Made by a program: the position numbers and the translations under genes. DNA of 64,000 bases from Malus domestica (lineage: Eukaryota; Streptophyta; Magnoliopsida; Rosales; Rosaceae): assembly GCF_042453785.1 (NCBI RefSeq), contig NC_091668.1, positions 21,115,001 to 21,179,000 of the forward strand. The letters run 5' to 3'. Positions within the stretch are counted from its first letter, which is position 1, and each line of letters starts with the position of its first letter. The notes beneath the pieces were generated by a model. The model had not been told where the DNA came from and did no database searches. It saw nothing but the letters and a program-made list of their open reading frames with translations. Of this stretch, positions 12,994 to 23,615 are shown piece by piece.

Positions 12994-15010
12994 CTACAAT
13001 ATTGAACATGAACATCGAGGCTGCTCTGGAGAATCATTCATCAATTTATCTGTATAAAAATGCAATTGTCAAAGTGTCAATTCCTTGTTCCGGAACCTTT
13101 TCTTTTGTTTTGGTAACATAATCCTATATCGAAGCATTACATAACATTAATGTCAAAGCATCGCATATATCAAGATTCATATACTTTTCTGCTAGCCATA
13201 ATTTCATCTACTAAAAATTATTGAAAAGAAGGAACGATCTACGGATATTGTTTATTTGGGAAGAGTATATATAATAGCAGAATGATAGCACACAGGAAAA
13301 ACTAAGAAGGCAAGGTATACAACAAGGGAGGGAAAGGACCAGAGGCCCAGTAAAAAAACAAGCATACAAAACAAATACAAATGAAAAAGAGCCTATCCTG
13401 CTTTATTGGTTGGAGCTATTACAAAAGACAACACGTGTGCTCAGTTAAGGAACAAACATAAAAAATAAAGACAAATTGTGTCATGTCATTCAGAAACTGG
13501 ACTTACGAGAAGTAGCATGAGAAATTAGTTATTGACGTAAGACTACATCCAGATTCTAGCATGTGTGCTCAGATCAAGAAATTGAGAGGAACGAGAAGCA
13601 AGATACCTTGCTGCTGAATTCCTCAGAAAGAGCTATGTTCATAAGATTGATGCATAACAATTATGAGTCTTAAAAAAATCGGTTACCAATTGGGGGTTAA
13701 ACACTCATGAAAACTACCAAGATGTCAGATACTTAGGGGAAGAGGCTAGTCAAGATAACAAACTCAACAAAGAGCATGTGCTACAAGATATATCCAACAT
13801 AACCGCAAATATTCAGGCTGAAAGAAAACACAACTGCAAGCTAGTCTAGTAAAACATAAACATAATTACCATTCTTTTTGTCTGCAATAGGAGGGCGCAC
13901 AACCACATGCATAGTGATGAGACTTCCAGGGAGTTCACCAACTGGATTTCTGGAATCAGCAAGTGTCCTGTTGTTTTCCAGTATCTTTCCCGCATTAATA
14001 AGCTTCAAATCATTTATTGTCCTTGGACCATTTTCTTTCTCTATCAAACAGATTAGATTACATGAGAAAAAATATAAGTCAATCTCAGACCAAAGCACAA
14101 CGGTGCGATCATAAAGCAACCAAAGTTTCATTACTTCTGTCAAAATGTCGGCTTTGTCTACAATTTTTTCAATATTCTGTTTGCTCAGTGCAAGAGGCAA
14201 ACACATGATATGTCTAATTACCAACATCAGCAACATATATGCAACAACTATGACTAACATGAACATACACTTTCATAATATATGACTGATAAAAGCAACG
14301 ACAATTTCCAAAAACATATGAGTAACTTGAGCATACACTTTCAAGAACAACAAAGAACTCCATCATCTGACTAACGTTTTTCAATATTATGTTTTTGGAT
14401 TATGCTCAAGTTAGTTATCTGTAGAAGCTAGTCATATGTTATAATGCAGTAACAAATAAGTACATTCATAACATAATCCAGAGACATGACTAACTTGAGC
14501 ATACACTTTCAAAAACGATTAAGAACTCCGTCATAATTCATTTGTATCATTTTCAGACCGTCACCCAAGATTATATCAACACTGAAGGACATAGAGCCTC
14601 AAATTTCTTGGACAATGGCACAACAAGCATGATAAAATCAACAACAATTTCCTCACAACATTTTCAATACATAACAATAATAATAGAGCAACATTATCTT
14701 ATTTCAACAATTTTGGGCAAAATATCATAAAACAAATGTGATATGCACAAAAGCTCTCAAGAATCCCAACCCAATGATACAAAAAGCGAAAGAACCTCAA
14801 AAAATATAAGTTGTGCAACAATATAAAATAAAATGAAAATTTAACAGAAGAATTAATTAGGATAAAAAGAAATAAACCTTTAGGCCATTGTGCAAGTATT
14901 TTCTCCTTGAGTGATTGTACAGTGGTAGATGGGCTATACTTCTGAGGTCCTATGTCGGTCCCATCAAATAGCCTGAATTTCAGCTCAATCAAATCTTGAC
15001 CTGCCGCCAT
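12994..15010 (-). CDS. MUB: Membrane-anchored ubiquitin-fold protein (MUB), 119 aa
   Basis: Three coding exons on the minus strand: 15010-14878, 14040-13870 and 13049-12994, all with GT-AG borders. They splice to 119 residues. Residues 6-100 form the ubiquitin-like fold (LIELKFRLFDGTDIGP..., then INDLKLINAGKILENNRTL and the family motif ITMHVVVRPP). The C-terminus is RCSCSIL, a CaaX box (C-S-I-L) for prenylation. Length and motif fit plant MUBs (about 117-120 aa), which are lipid-anchored to the plasma membrane and bind group VI E2 ubiquitin-conjugating enzymes. No C-terminal Gly-Gly exists, so it is not conjugated like ubiquitin. Position next to the At1g22060-like gene suggests the MUB6 (At1g22050) type. 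The start ATG at 15010 is preferred over an upstream in-frame ATG (15025) because MAAGQD begins right at the conserved domain. Confidence 0.93.
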
Positions 15011-15193
15011 TGATGAACGTTCCAATCCAGCAAAAACCCACCTATCAATTTCTCATACCACTCTCCAAGAACCAGAATAAAACCGCCACAAATGGCAGAA
15101 TCAAAGAAAACCCAGATCAAATCTGATCAAGATTCACACTTTGATTAAAACCCAGAAGTGTAAAAGCTCAAATACCCATGAAAGAAGTAAAGC

Positions 15194-15214
15194 TTTTTTT
15201 TTTTTTTTTTTTTT
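15194..15214 (-). repeat. Poly(A/T) tract in the MUB 5' leader
   Basis: 21 consecutive T on the plus strand (A on the transcribed sense), about 185 bp upstream of the MUB start codon. It is probably inside the 5' UTR or proximal promoter. Confidence 0.8.
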
Positions 15215-15399
15215 ATCGATAAAGCATAGATTTGTATTGAAGTTGCAGTAAAAAGACCCAAAGTTCTTGGTGATGGAAACCCAAAAGGCAGTGACAGATT
15301 AGAAATCTGTGAAATGAATCCAGAAAGAAAGAGAGGAAGAAGAAGAAGACAGCTCCCTTGAATTGCTTGATGTAGAAATTAAGAAAGTAGAAAGTGTGC

Positions 15400-16609
15400 C
15401 TAAAACGATCTGAGTTAGATTTTTCACCTGAATTAACACAAATTTCAGAAATTGCCCACGTCTTATATTTGTAAAATTACTTTCACTTTTTATGACATGT
15501 AATTGTTTGGATGCATTTTTTGATAACTGGTAGTTGTTATTAATCTACTAAGATTATGTTGTTATTAATCTACAATTGTCATCTATAAAATTTAGAGATA
15601 TGCATTTCGTTAATATTGAGATAAAATGTGTAAATTTTCTTATACAAATGTTATTTTATTTTAAATTTATCCAATTATGAGAATATGGGTTTAAACTTGT
15701 GTATAAAAAATAAAAGCACACGACTTTAGCTAAGTTGACCAAATCCATATTTGCAATAAGGACTAGATGGTTAATTAAATAGAAATTGGATTATGATACA
15801 ATTGTCTTTCAACTTGAAATAATTAGATTTAATATCTTGATATTAGAGATGTTCAATTCCACAACTAATAATTGAAAGATAGGAGGATGCTTTGTCCAAT
15901 GTTTTTCCGTCTTTGGTTTAGTAGTAGTTGTCTTCGCTTATGTTAGGTTAAGTGTTTTAAATTTGACTCATATGAACGTGAGAGTGATATTATATGTGAT
16001 GAATTTAATTCTTAATTATTACTAGACCAATAATAATAACGTAATTTTGTTGTGGTTGTGTTGGTCCGTCTTAAAAGCATTTTTCCTGAAAAAGAGTGGT
16101 TAATTTATGGGAGGAAACCAAATAGGAACCTGGTCAGAGATGTGAAGTCAACTTTGAATAGTTCAAGTAGTTAATCATATAATTATTATTTTTTTAGTAC
16201 AATGATATATAGTTAATAAGATAATTATTAAGTAAATGTATTTTCTTAAGCAGCTGTCTTAAAATCTGTTGGTGTTGGTAGAAGTAGGCAGGCCTCTTGC
16301 TTCTCCTTGCTTGGCTTTGGTTTTGTTTAGTTGGATGTTAGTGATTTGGTCTCTCTCAAAATCTTTTTGCCTAATTGCCTCTATGGTAGGCAACTTGGCA
16401 CCATTTTTTAAAGCATGTAGTAGGAAAATGACGCATATTATTTTTCAACACTCTTCTTTTATTTTGGTTATTAAATTAAATAAAATTAAACAAAAACAAC
16501 GAACAAAGATTAAACAACGACGTATAAGAAGCGAAAAATAGCATGATCGTGGTTGAGTTGATGTAGACGAATAATCTCTCTTCACTATTAGTAATAGAAA
16601 AGATGGATG
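15400..16609. other. AT-rich intergenic DNA
   Basis: Upstream region of the MUB gene up to the copia insertion. No gene, RNA or clear transposon termini were recognised. Confidence 0.5.
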
Positions 16610-16884
16610 TGTTATAAAAATGTAAAAGTTATAGAGAGATAACTTTTATTCGGGACAAGAACGAAGTAGTTGCAGAGTATTATACCAACACAAGCTGTTG
16701 CAGAGGAAGTAATGTATATTATTACTATTAGATATTTTTCTCTTCCTTTTTCTTTCTGCTTTAGTTGAACATTCGTAAAGCTCTATTTATAGAGCATCAC
16801 CATGGAAACAAACAAAAACACTATTAAGCATATGATATGTCTACTGTATGCATGTGGGCATACATTATTATACTATTTACAACA
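16610..16884 (-). repeat. 3' LTR of the young copia element
   Basis: 275 bp, plus-strand ends TGTTATAA...TTTACAACA. It differs from the other LTR at about 4 sites (for example ATAACTTTTA against ATAACCTTTA). The adjacent purine tract is at 16885-16895. Confidence 0.95.
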
Positions 16885-16913
16885 CTCCCCCTTGGATGCC
16901 CACATATCAACAT

Positions 16914-17090
16914 CAGTTGCCTCATTAAAACCTTGCTTGGAAAAACCCTGTGGGAAAAAAAACATAGCGAAGGAAAAAGAGTACAACTTTATCCGGATGG
17001 TGTTGAGCATGCTTATGTTGCCTCGTTAAAACCTTGATAGGAAAAACCCAGTGGGAAAAATCCTAAGCGAAGGAAAAAGAGTACAACATG
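16914..17090 (-). repeat. Imperfect two-copy tandem repeat next to the 3' LTR
   Basis: Two related blocks of about 70 bp (near 16917-16987 and 17019-17090), each with TTAAAACCTTG, GGAAAAACCC and GCGAAGGAAAAAGAGTACAAC. They lie between the pol stop and the purine tract. Function is unknown. Confidence 0.8.
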
Positions 17091-17096
17091 CATGTA

Positions 17097-20000
17097 TCAT
17101 GGATGCTCCCCCTGAATTGGATCTCCCCCTGATTCTGCATTCTTCAAATTTGTAAGCCGACGTAATCCGATTCCTTGCACCAGCTTCTGAAATATGCACT
17201 TTGGTAAAGATTTGGTGAACAAGTCTGCTAAATTTTCATTGGAACGGATTTGTCTGACTTCAATAACTTTAGCCTTCTGAAGCTCATGTGCGCTGAAAAA
17301 TCTTGGAGATATATGTTTAGTCTTATCACCTTTGATAAATCCTTCCTTCATCTGGGCGACACAGGCTGCATTATCTTCATGGATGACAGTTGGAGTGTCT
17401 GTCTTTGAAGGTAGACCACATGAATTCCGGATGTGATGGATCATTGATCTTAACCAAGAACATTCACGACTTGCTTCATGTAGAGCAATTATTTCCGAAT
17501 GATTGGAAGATGTTGCAACTAGCGTTTGCTTCGTTGATCGCCATGAAATTGCAGTATCTCCATTAGTGAACACATATCCATTTTGTGAGCGGGCTTTATG
17601 CGGATCGGAGAGAAAACCAGCATCTGCGTATCCAACAAGGATCTGTTTATTTGTGGGCTTGTCTGAGTATAAGAGACCCATATCTGTTGTCCCACGAAGG
17701 TATCGTAGAACATCTTTGACTCCCTTCCAATGACGAATTGTTGGAGCAGAGCTGTACCTGGCTAACAAGTTAACTGAAAAAGCTATATCTGGTCTAGTAC
17801 ATTGTGCTAAATACAATAAAGCACCTATTACGCTCAAATATGGTACTTCTGGACCAAGGACCAGTTCATCATCTTCCTTTGGACGGAATGGATCTTTCTT
17901 AATGTCTAAAGAACGAACCACCATTGGGGTGCTAAGTGGATAAGCCTTGTCCATGCCAAATCGCTTCAGTATTTTTTCAATGTAAGCTGATTGATGGACC
18001 AAAATTCCACTAACACAATGCTCGATCTGCAGGCCTAGACAATATTTGGTTTTCCCAAGGTCTTTCATTTCAAATTCGTTTTTCAGATATTCAGCAGTTT
18101 TATGGAGCTCTTCAAGAGTCCCAACTAAGTTCATATCATCAACATATACTGCCACTATAGCAAATCCAGAGTTGGATTTCTTAATGAACACACAAGGGCA
18201 GATGACATTGTTGATATATCCTTCTTTAATCAAATACTCACTGAGACGATTATACCACATTCGCCCAGATTGTTTCAGCCCATATAGTGATCGCCTTAAC
18301 TTGATTGAGTACATACCCCGTGGTTTGTTTGTTGCTTCAGGCAACTTAAGTCCTTCTGGGACTTTCATATATATGTCAGTATCTAATTCTCCATATAGAT
18401 ACGCGGTGATGACATCCATAAGGCGCATGTCAAGTTTTTCTGAAATCACCAAACTTATTAAGTAACGGAACGTAATTGTGTCCATTACAGAAGAGTATGT
18501 CTCCTCATAATCAATTCCAGGTCTTTGTGAAAAGCCTTGTGCAACGAGTCGTGCTTTGTATCTAGCAATCTCGTTTTTCTCATTGCGTTTCCTTGTAAAT
18601 ACCCATTTGTAACCTACGGGGTTTACATCAGTTGGGGTTTGGACTACTGGTCCAAAAACACTTCGCCTTTCCAAGGAATTTAATTCTGCCTGGATTGCAT
18701 CTTTCCACTGAGGCCAATCTTGTCTCTGTTTGCATTCATCAACAGAGCGGGGCTCAATATCATCACTTAATATGATTTCAGTGGCTACTGCGAATGCAAA
18801 CATATCGTCAATGATTATTTCATTCCGATCCCACAATTCATTAGTACATGCATAATTTATGGAGATTTCTTTGCTTTCATGTACTTCTGTCTCTTCAGGG
18901 CCGTTTTCTTCTTCTGGAAGTCCAGAGGCATGAATTGTGGATTTTTCATTGACTCTCTCTTCCTGAATGATTTCATTTGGATTCAGTTGTGCCCTCGTCT
19001 TTCTCTTCCGAGGGGCTGAATCTTTTGAACCTGGTGGTCTACCACGCTTCAGGCGTGCACCAGATGAATCATTCGCTGCCACTTTATTTTGTCCAACAGG
19101 GACATCAATTCTGGCAGGTGCATTTGCAGCTGGTATATGCGATTTTGTCACTTTCATAGCGTCATTAAATGCATCTGGCATTTGATTGGCAATGCTTTGA
19201 AGATGAACGATCCTTTTCACTTCATTTTCACATTGAAGGGTTCGAGGATCAAAATGAGACAAGGTGGGAACAACCCATGTCAGCTCTTTCCGTTCTTCTG
19301 GAACGGTATTTTCTCCCCCTAACGATGGGAAGACTGTCTCATCAAAATGACAATCAGCAAAACGAGCTGTAAACATATCACCCGTCAAGGGTTCCAAATA
19401 TCTAATAATAGATGGTGAATCAAAACCCACATAAATTCCCAGTCTACGCTGAGGTCCCATTTTAGTGCGTTGCGGGGGTGCAATAGGCACATAAACAGCA
19501 CAACCAAAAACTCGTAAATGTGAAATGTTTGGCTGATGTCCAAACACGAGTTGTATTGAGGAGTATTGGTGGTTGCCTATAGGTCTCAATCGAACCAATG
19601 ATGCAGCATGTAGAATGGCATGTCCCCATGCAGAAACTGGCAATTTGGTTTTCATAAGCAGAGTGCGGGCTATTAACTGAAGCCGCTTGATCAATGCTTC
19701 TGCTAAACCATTTTGAGTATGGACATGAGGAACAGGGTGTTCAACATCAATGCCCAATGTCATGCAGTAATCATCAAAGGTTTGAGACGTAAATTCACCA
19801 GCGTTATCAAGTCGGATTGATTTAATGGGATAATCTGGGAATTGTGCTCGTAACTTAGTTATCTGAGCAAGAAGTCTCGCAAAAGCTGCATTCCGAGTAG
19901 ACAAGAGACAAACATGTGACCATCTAGTGGATGCATCAACCAAAACCATAAAATATCGAAATGGTCCACAAGATGGTTGAATAGGTCCACAGATATCCCC

Positions 20001-20711
20001 TTGAATTCTTTGTAGAAATGATGGGGATTCAGCATCAACCTTTAGTTGTGATGGTCTAATTACCAACTTCCCTTGAGAACAAGCCTTGCAAGGGTTATCA
20101 TTTAAGATAGCAATGTCTCTGCTCAATAATGGATGTCCATTAGAGTTGGTAATGATCCTACGCATCATGGTGGATCCTGGATGACCCAGACGGTCATGCC
20201 AAAGCATGTAAACCTTTGAATCAGTGAACTTCTGGTTCATGATAGTATGTGATTCAACTGTCCTTATGTATGTATAATATAATCCACTCGAAAAACCACG
20301 CAACTTCTCCAATATACGCTTCTGGGTATCTTTGGAGGTAATGCATAGATACTCCACATTTTTTGCACTTTTCGTTTCAATGTGGTATCCATTTAGACGT
20401 ATGTCTTTGAAACTCAACAAATTTCGAGTAGATCGAGTAGCATACAATGCATTTTGTATGGATAATATTGTTCCATTTGGTAACATAATCTGGGCTTTCC
20501 CTGAGCCTTCAATCACATATGAAGGTCCTGATATTGTTGTTACCCCTATTTTTGTAAGTATTAAGCTTGAGAAATACTTTCGATCACGAAGTATTGTATG
20601 TGTGGTTGCACTGTCTGCAAGACAAATATCTCCGCCATTTCTTATGTTCTGAGAATAACCACAGTTTTTATCCATGCTTTCTGAGTAAATGGAATCACAG
20701 TTAACAAACAA
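17097..20711 (-). CDS. pol: Copia pol polyprotein (protease, integrase, RT, RNase H)
   Basis: One open frame of 1,204 codons. It opens after an upstream TAA; the first ATG is near 20675 and earlier codons are non-ATG. Domains in order: protease motif LADSATTHTIL (Asp-Ser), integrase zinc finger WHDRLGHP...CKACSQGK, integrase core with GDICGP and LDNAGEF, reverse transcriptase GYKWVFTRKRN...YLYGELDTDIYMKVPEG...SLYGLKQSGRMWYNRL...YVDDMNLVGT, and RNase H VGYADAGFLSD...TLVATSSNHSEI ending ADLFTKSLP. The frame is free of stops. It lies in a different frame from gag, with a 98-bp gap holding stops in between. Many related elements have a single gag-pol frame, so expression here would need a frameshift, splicing or separate initiation, or the gap reflects a mutation. 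Confidence 0.95.
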   Translation of the reverse strand: MFVNCDSIYSESMDKNCGYSQNIRNGGDICLADSATTHTILRDRKYFSSLILTKIGVTTISGPSYVIEGSGKAQIMLPNGTILSIQNALYATRSTRNLLSFKDIRLNGYHIETKSAKNVEYLCITSKDTQKRILEKLRGFSSGLYYTYIRTVESHTIMNQKFTDSKVYMLWHDRLGHPGSTMMRRIITNSNGHPLLSRDIAILNDNPCKACSQGKLVIRPSQLKVDAESPSFLQRIQGDICGPIQPSCGPFRYFMVLVDASTRWSHVCLLSTRNAAFARLLAQITKLRAQFPDYPIKSIRLDNAGEFTSQTFDDYCMTLGIDVEHPVPHVHTQNGLAEALIKRLQLIARTLLMKTKLPVSAWGHAILHAASLVRLRPIGNHQYSSIQLVFGHQPNISHLRVFGCAVYVPIAPPQRTKMGPQRRLGIYVGFDSPSIIRYLEPLTGDMFTARFADCHFDETVFPSLGGENTVPEERKELTWVVPTLSHFDPRTLQCENEVKRIVHLQSIANQMPDAFNDAMKVTKSHIPAANAPARIDVPVGQNKVAANDSSGARLKRGRPPGSKDSAPRKRKTRAQLNPNEIIQEERVNEKSTIHASGLPEEENGPEETEVHESKEISINYACTNELWDRNEIIIDDMFAFAVATEIILSDDIEPRSVDECKQRQDWPQWKDAIQAELNSLERRSVFGPVVQTPTDVNPVGYKWVFTRKRNEKNEIARYKARLVAQGFSQRPGIDYEETYSSVMDTITFRYLISLVISEKLDMRLMDVITAYLYGELDTDIYMKVPEGLKLPEATNKPRGMYSIKLRRSLYGLKQSGRMWYNRLSEYLIKEGYINNVICPCVFIKKSNSGFAIVAVYVDDMNLVGTLEELHKTAEYLKNEFEMKDLGKTKYCLGLQIEHCVSGILVHQSAYIEKILKRFGMDKAYPLSTPMVVRSLDIKKDPFRPKEDDELVLGPEVPYLSVIGALLYLAQCTRPDIAFSVNLLARYSSAPTIRHWKGVKDVLRYLRGTTDMGLLYSDKPTNKQILVGYADAGFLSDPHKARSQNGYVFTNGDTAISWRSTKQTLVATSSNHSEIIALHEASRECSWLRSMIHHIRNSCGLPSKTDTPTVIHEDNAACVAQMKEGFIKGDKTKHISPRFFSAHELQKAKVIEVRQIRSNENLADLFTKSLPKCIFQKLVQGIGLRRLTNLKNAESGGDPIQGEHP

Positions 20712-20809
20712 TTTATAACAGGAAATTTACATGCCATTTTTATTGAATCTGAAAAACTAGTTTTAGACAACAAGTTCAGCATAATAAAAGTACATCAAAC
20801 ATAAACGAT

Positions 20810-21868
20810 TTAGTCGGACCGATATACTTCATTCCCCCTTTCCGTAATGAAGTCTGAAACATCTAGGTGAGTTGCGTCAAATTGCCCTGATAAATCAAAC
20901 ACTGGATCAGGTATATCCATTGGTTTAGCCTGGTCGAGAAAATTGGTCTCGACACCCTTCTTCTGGAGGGAGGCTTGATACAACTCCACCAGATGTTTTG
21001 GGGTACGACAAGTTCGCGCCCAATGCCCATTGCCACCATACCTATGGCAGGCTCCTTCAGAGTTCCTGGGAGCATTGGTCATGTTAGCTTTGCCTTTGTG
21101 ACGATTCACATTTTTGAAGCTCGGGCCAGAATTATGCCTCTGAACCTGGTTGTGAAACTGACCACCATGGTTCTTGCCTTTCTTATTCCATCGACCTCGT
21201 ATGTGGCCACGTCCTTGTTTATGATAATTACCACCAGAGGATGTGGCGTTCACTTCGAGGGAAGTATCATTTACTTCTGGGAATGGTGCAGATCCAGTAG
21301 GTCGGGAATTATGGTTTTTCATCAGGAGCTCATTGTTCTGTTCAGCTACCAGGAGCACAGATATCAGCTGGTTGTATTCAGTGTAGCCTCGCGCTCTATA
21401 CTGCTGCTGCAGGAGCACGTTATTGGCATGAAATGTGCTGTAAGTCTTTTCCAGCAATATTTCATCAGTAATGGTATCCCCACAGAGCTTCATCTGAGAG
21501 GTAATCCTGAACAACGCAGAATTGTACTCCGCCACTGATTTGAAATCCTGAATTCTCAGGTGAGACCACTCATAGCGAGCTTTTGGAAGAATCACCGTTG
21601 TCTGGTGATTATATCTGCTTCGCAAGGCCTCCCAGAGAGCTAACGGATCTTCAACCGTTAAGTACTCACTCTTTAGTGCCTCATCAAGATGGCGGCGAAT
21701 AAAGATCATAGCCTTCGCCCGATTTTGAGAAGATGAGCTGCTTTCTTCCCTGATGGTATCTCCAAGATTCCCTGCTTCCAGATGGATCTTGGTATCAAGT
21801 ACCCAAGTAAGGTAATTCTTCCCGGTAATGTCCAGGGCAGCATATTCAAGCTTAGCCAAGTTCGTCAT
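20810..21868 (-). CDS. gag: Copia gag protein, 352 aa
   Basis: ATG at 21868 gives MTNLAKLEYAALDITGKNYL..., the usual start of plant copia gag (UBN2-type). The capsid-like part includes WEALRSRYNHQ and DFKSVAEYNSALFRI. A basic, Gly- and His-rich stretch precedes the nucleocapsid knuckle CHRYGGNGHWARTC. In the canonical CX2CX4HX4C knuckle the second position is Cys; here it is Tyr. The C-terminal tail ends NEVYRSD and stops before pol. Confidence 0.93.
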   Translation of the reverse strand: MTNLAKLEYAALDITGKNYLTWVLDTKIHLEAGNLGDTIREESSSSSQNRAKAMIFIRRHLDEALKSEYLTVEDPLALWEALRSRYNHQTTVILPKARYEWSHLRIQDFKSVAEYNSALFRITSQMKLCGDTITDEILLEKTYSTFHANNVLLQQQYRARGYTEYNQLISVLLVAEQNNELLMKNHNSRPTGSAPFPEVNDTSLEVNATSSGGNYHKQGRGHIRGRWNKKGKNHGGQFHNQVQRHNSGPSFKNVNRHKGKANMTNAPRNSEGACHRYGGNGHWARTCRTPKHLVELYQASLQKKGVETNFLDQAKPMDIPDPVFDLSGQFDATHLDVSDFITERGNEVYRSD

Positions 21869-22080
21869 TTTCTTTTCTGAAAGAAAATGAGATGTGTAAG
21901 AACTTGCAGTAATATGTATTCCTAGAGGAATGTGATGTTAGAACTTCTGGTTCTTACAAATTTTTCATTTTGATCTTCAGGCCAAAATGATAAGCACTCG
22001 AAACTTCTGGCTCGAGATTTTCAGGGTGAATGAGAAGGGCGATTGTACCGCACTATTCTCATTGAAAGAATGTAACATGG

Positions 22081-22515
22081 AATGGGCGATTAGTCCGCAC
22101 CACTCAAGTAGCAAGAAAATTGAAATATGCAGAGCAAGGTGGGCGATTATACTGGACCACCTTTAATTGCAATGAAATTAAACAACAGATAAATTTAAAT
22201 TTGGATAACAAGGAGGGCGATTATATCGCTCCACCTGAAATTTGCAGTAAAATTAAATAACAGGTAAATTTAAATTTGAAGAGCAAGGAGGGCAATTATA
22301 CCGCTCCACCTGAAATTTGCAGTAAAATTAAATAACAGGTAAATTTAAATTTGAAGAGCAAGGAAGGCGATTATACCGCTCCACCTGAAATTTGCAGTAA
22401 AATTAAATCTGCAGTCCAAGATAGGCGATGATACCGCACCATCTTGGATCGCAGTAAGATGAAATTTGCAGTTCAAGATGGGCGATTGTACCGCACCATC
22501 TTGGATTGCAGTAAA
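22081..22515 (-). repeat. Tandem leader repeats in the young copia element
   Basis: At least six units of roughly 60-80 bp sharing GGCGATTATACCGC-(T/A)CCACC followed by TGAAATTTGCAGTAAAATTAAAT. The three central units (about 22205-22405) are nearly identical, and outer units are shorter and more diverged. They lie in the untranslated leader between the primer-binding region and gag. Confidence 0.9.
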
Positions 22516-22780
22516 ATCAATATAAATACTATGTTAGTAATCAATATCCAAACCAAACAAGTAATCAAAGATGTATGTAACTGCTAGTTGGAGAACTACG
22601 AGCAGGCATGGAGCAAATAGTTCGTCGCGAGGATATACCACGCATTTGAGGCAGATGAAGAAGATGAACAGGAAAAACCTTAGAGGAAACATTTTTTTTT
22701 TTTTTTCGTTCGGCGGAGAGAAATGAGAGAATGATTTCCTTTATTGTTTAGTGAATGTAAATGAGACATGGTTATACTTA

Positions 22781-22799
22781 GAGACTCGTGCTGATAACG
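22781..22799 (-). other. Primer-binding region of the young copia element
   Basis: Immediately inside the 5' LTR the minus strand reads CGTTATCAGCACGAG. It resembles the internal-type primer sites (TATCAGCACGA) seen in several plant copia lineages. The primer tRNA was not determined. Confidence 0.6.
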
Positions 22800-23074
22800 T
22801 GTTATAAAAATGTAAAAGTTATAGAGAGATAACCTTTATTCGGGATAAGAACGAAGTAGTTGCAGAGTATTATACCAACACAAGCTGTTGCAGAGGAAGT
22901 AAGGTATATTATTACTATTATATATTTTTCTCTTCCTTTTTCTTTCTGCTTTAGTTGAACATTCGTAAAGCTCTATTTATAGAGCATCACCATGGAAACA
23001 AACAAAAACACTATTAAGCATATGATATGTCTACTGTATGCATGTGGGCATACATTATTATACTATTTACAACA
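22800..23074 (-). repeat. 5' LTR of the young copia element
   Basis: 275 bp with ends TGTTATAA...TTTACAACA on the plus strand, nearly identical to 16610-16884. It contains a TATA box. Confidence 0.95.
22973..22982 (-). promoter_or_regulatory. TATA box in copia 5' LTR
   Basis: CTATAAATAG on the minus strand, a strong plant TATA motif placed to drive element transcription leftward. Confidence 0.65.
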
Positions 23075-23130
23075 AGATGGAGAATGTTAAATAATGGGGG
23101 ATTTAGAATCCAGCATATTTTTAAAGATGA

Positions 23131-23615
23131 CTTGCAAGCAAGGTTCTAAAGACGCTAGGTGCTAGTTGGGCAGTGGGCTGCGACTTAGGGCCTAGACGGT
23201 TTGGGGGGACTTAGGTGTGGGCCTAGGCAGACTAGGTGGATTTAAGTAAATTTATTATACATTGTATAAATAGGTTCTTATTTATACTTCTATGGGGAGG
23301 CATAAATTGCAAAATAAAATGAACTATAAATTATAAGGTATTAAAACATATTGAGAAATGGGGAACATATAATGGGTGTTCATTAGAGTATTCAACAAAT
23401 ATCTTACATTTTATTTATAAAATGCAAAATGAAAGATATCAATTTTCTGTATAAGTGAGTCGCGACCTAGGCGGGTTAGGCGGACACTTGGGCGGGCTAT
23501 GCAGACGCCTAAGCATGTCTAGGTCCCTTTCTTAATTTCAAATGCTTAGGGTTAATCGGGATGGTAGCTAGCTGCCTAGTGCCTAGGCGGAGATTTTTAG
23601 AACAGTGCTTGCAAG
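23131..23615. mobile_element. hAT-like MITE with 8-bp target duplication
   Basis: The element spans 23139-23607 (469 bp) and is flanked by exact 8-bp direct repeats CTTGCAAG at 23131-23138 and 23608-23615. The ends are CAAGGTTCTAAAGACGC and, reversed, CACTGTTCTAAAAATC, an imperfect terminal inverted repeat. The interior is rich in short CTAGGCGG-type words. It encodes nothing. An 8-bp duplication with CA...TG ends is typical of the hAT superfamily. Confidence 0.85.

Larger units (their letters stand above)
16610..23074 (-). mobile_element. Young Ty1/copia LTR retrotransposon, complete, 6,465 bp
   Basis: Two 275-bp LTRs (16610-16884 and 22800-23074) differ at only about 4 positions. Flanks GGATG (16605-16609) and AGATG (23075-23079) form a target duplication with one mismatch. 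The element reads on the minus strand: 5' LTR at the right, primer-binding region GTTATCAGCACGAG next to it, a repeat-rich leader (22081-22515), gag, pol, then the purine tract AAGGGGGAG beside the 3' LTR. Integrase lies before reverse transcriptase, the copia order. Long open gag and pol frames and near-identical LTRs point to recent insertion between the MUB and kelch genes. Confidence 0.97.

Noticed and set aside
13841-14266. A 141-aa membrane-like protein on the minus strand
   Set aside because: Its N-terminal part is intron; only 13870-14040 is an exon of the MUB gene.
22081-22515. A CRISPR-like array
   Set aside because: Units have no unique spacers, lie in a plant retrotransposon leader, and no cas genes exist.
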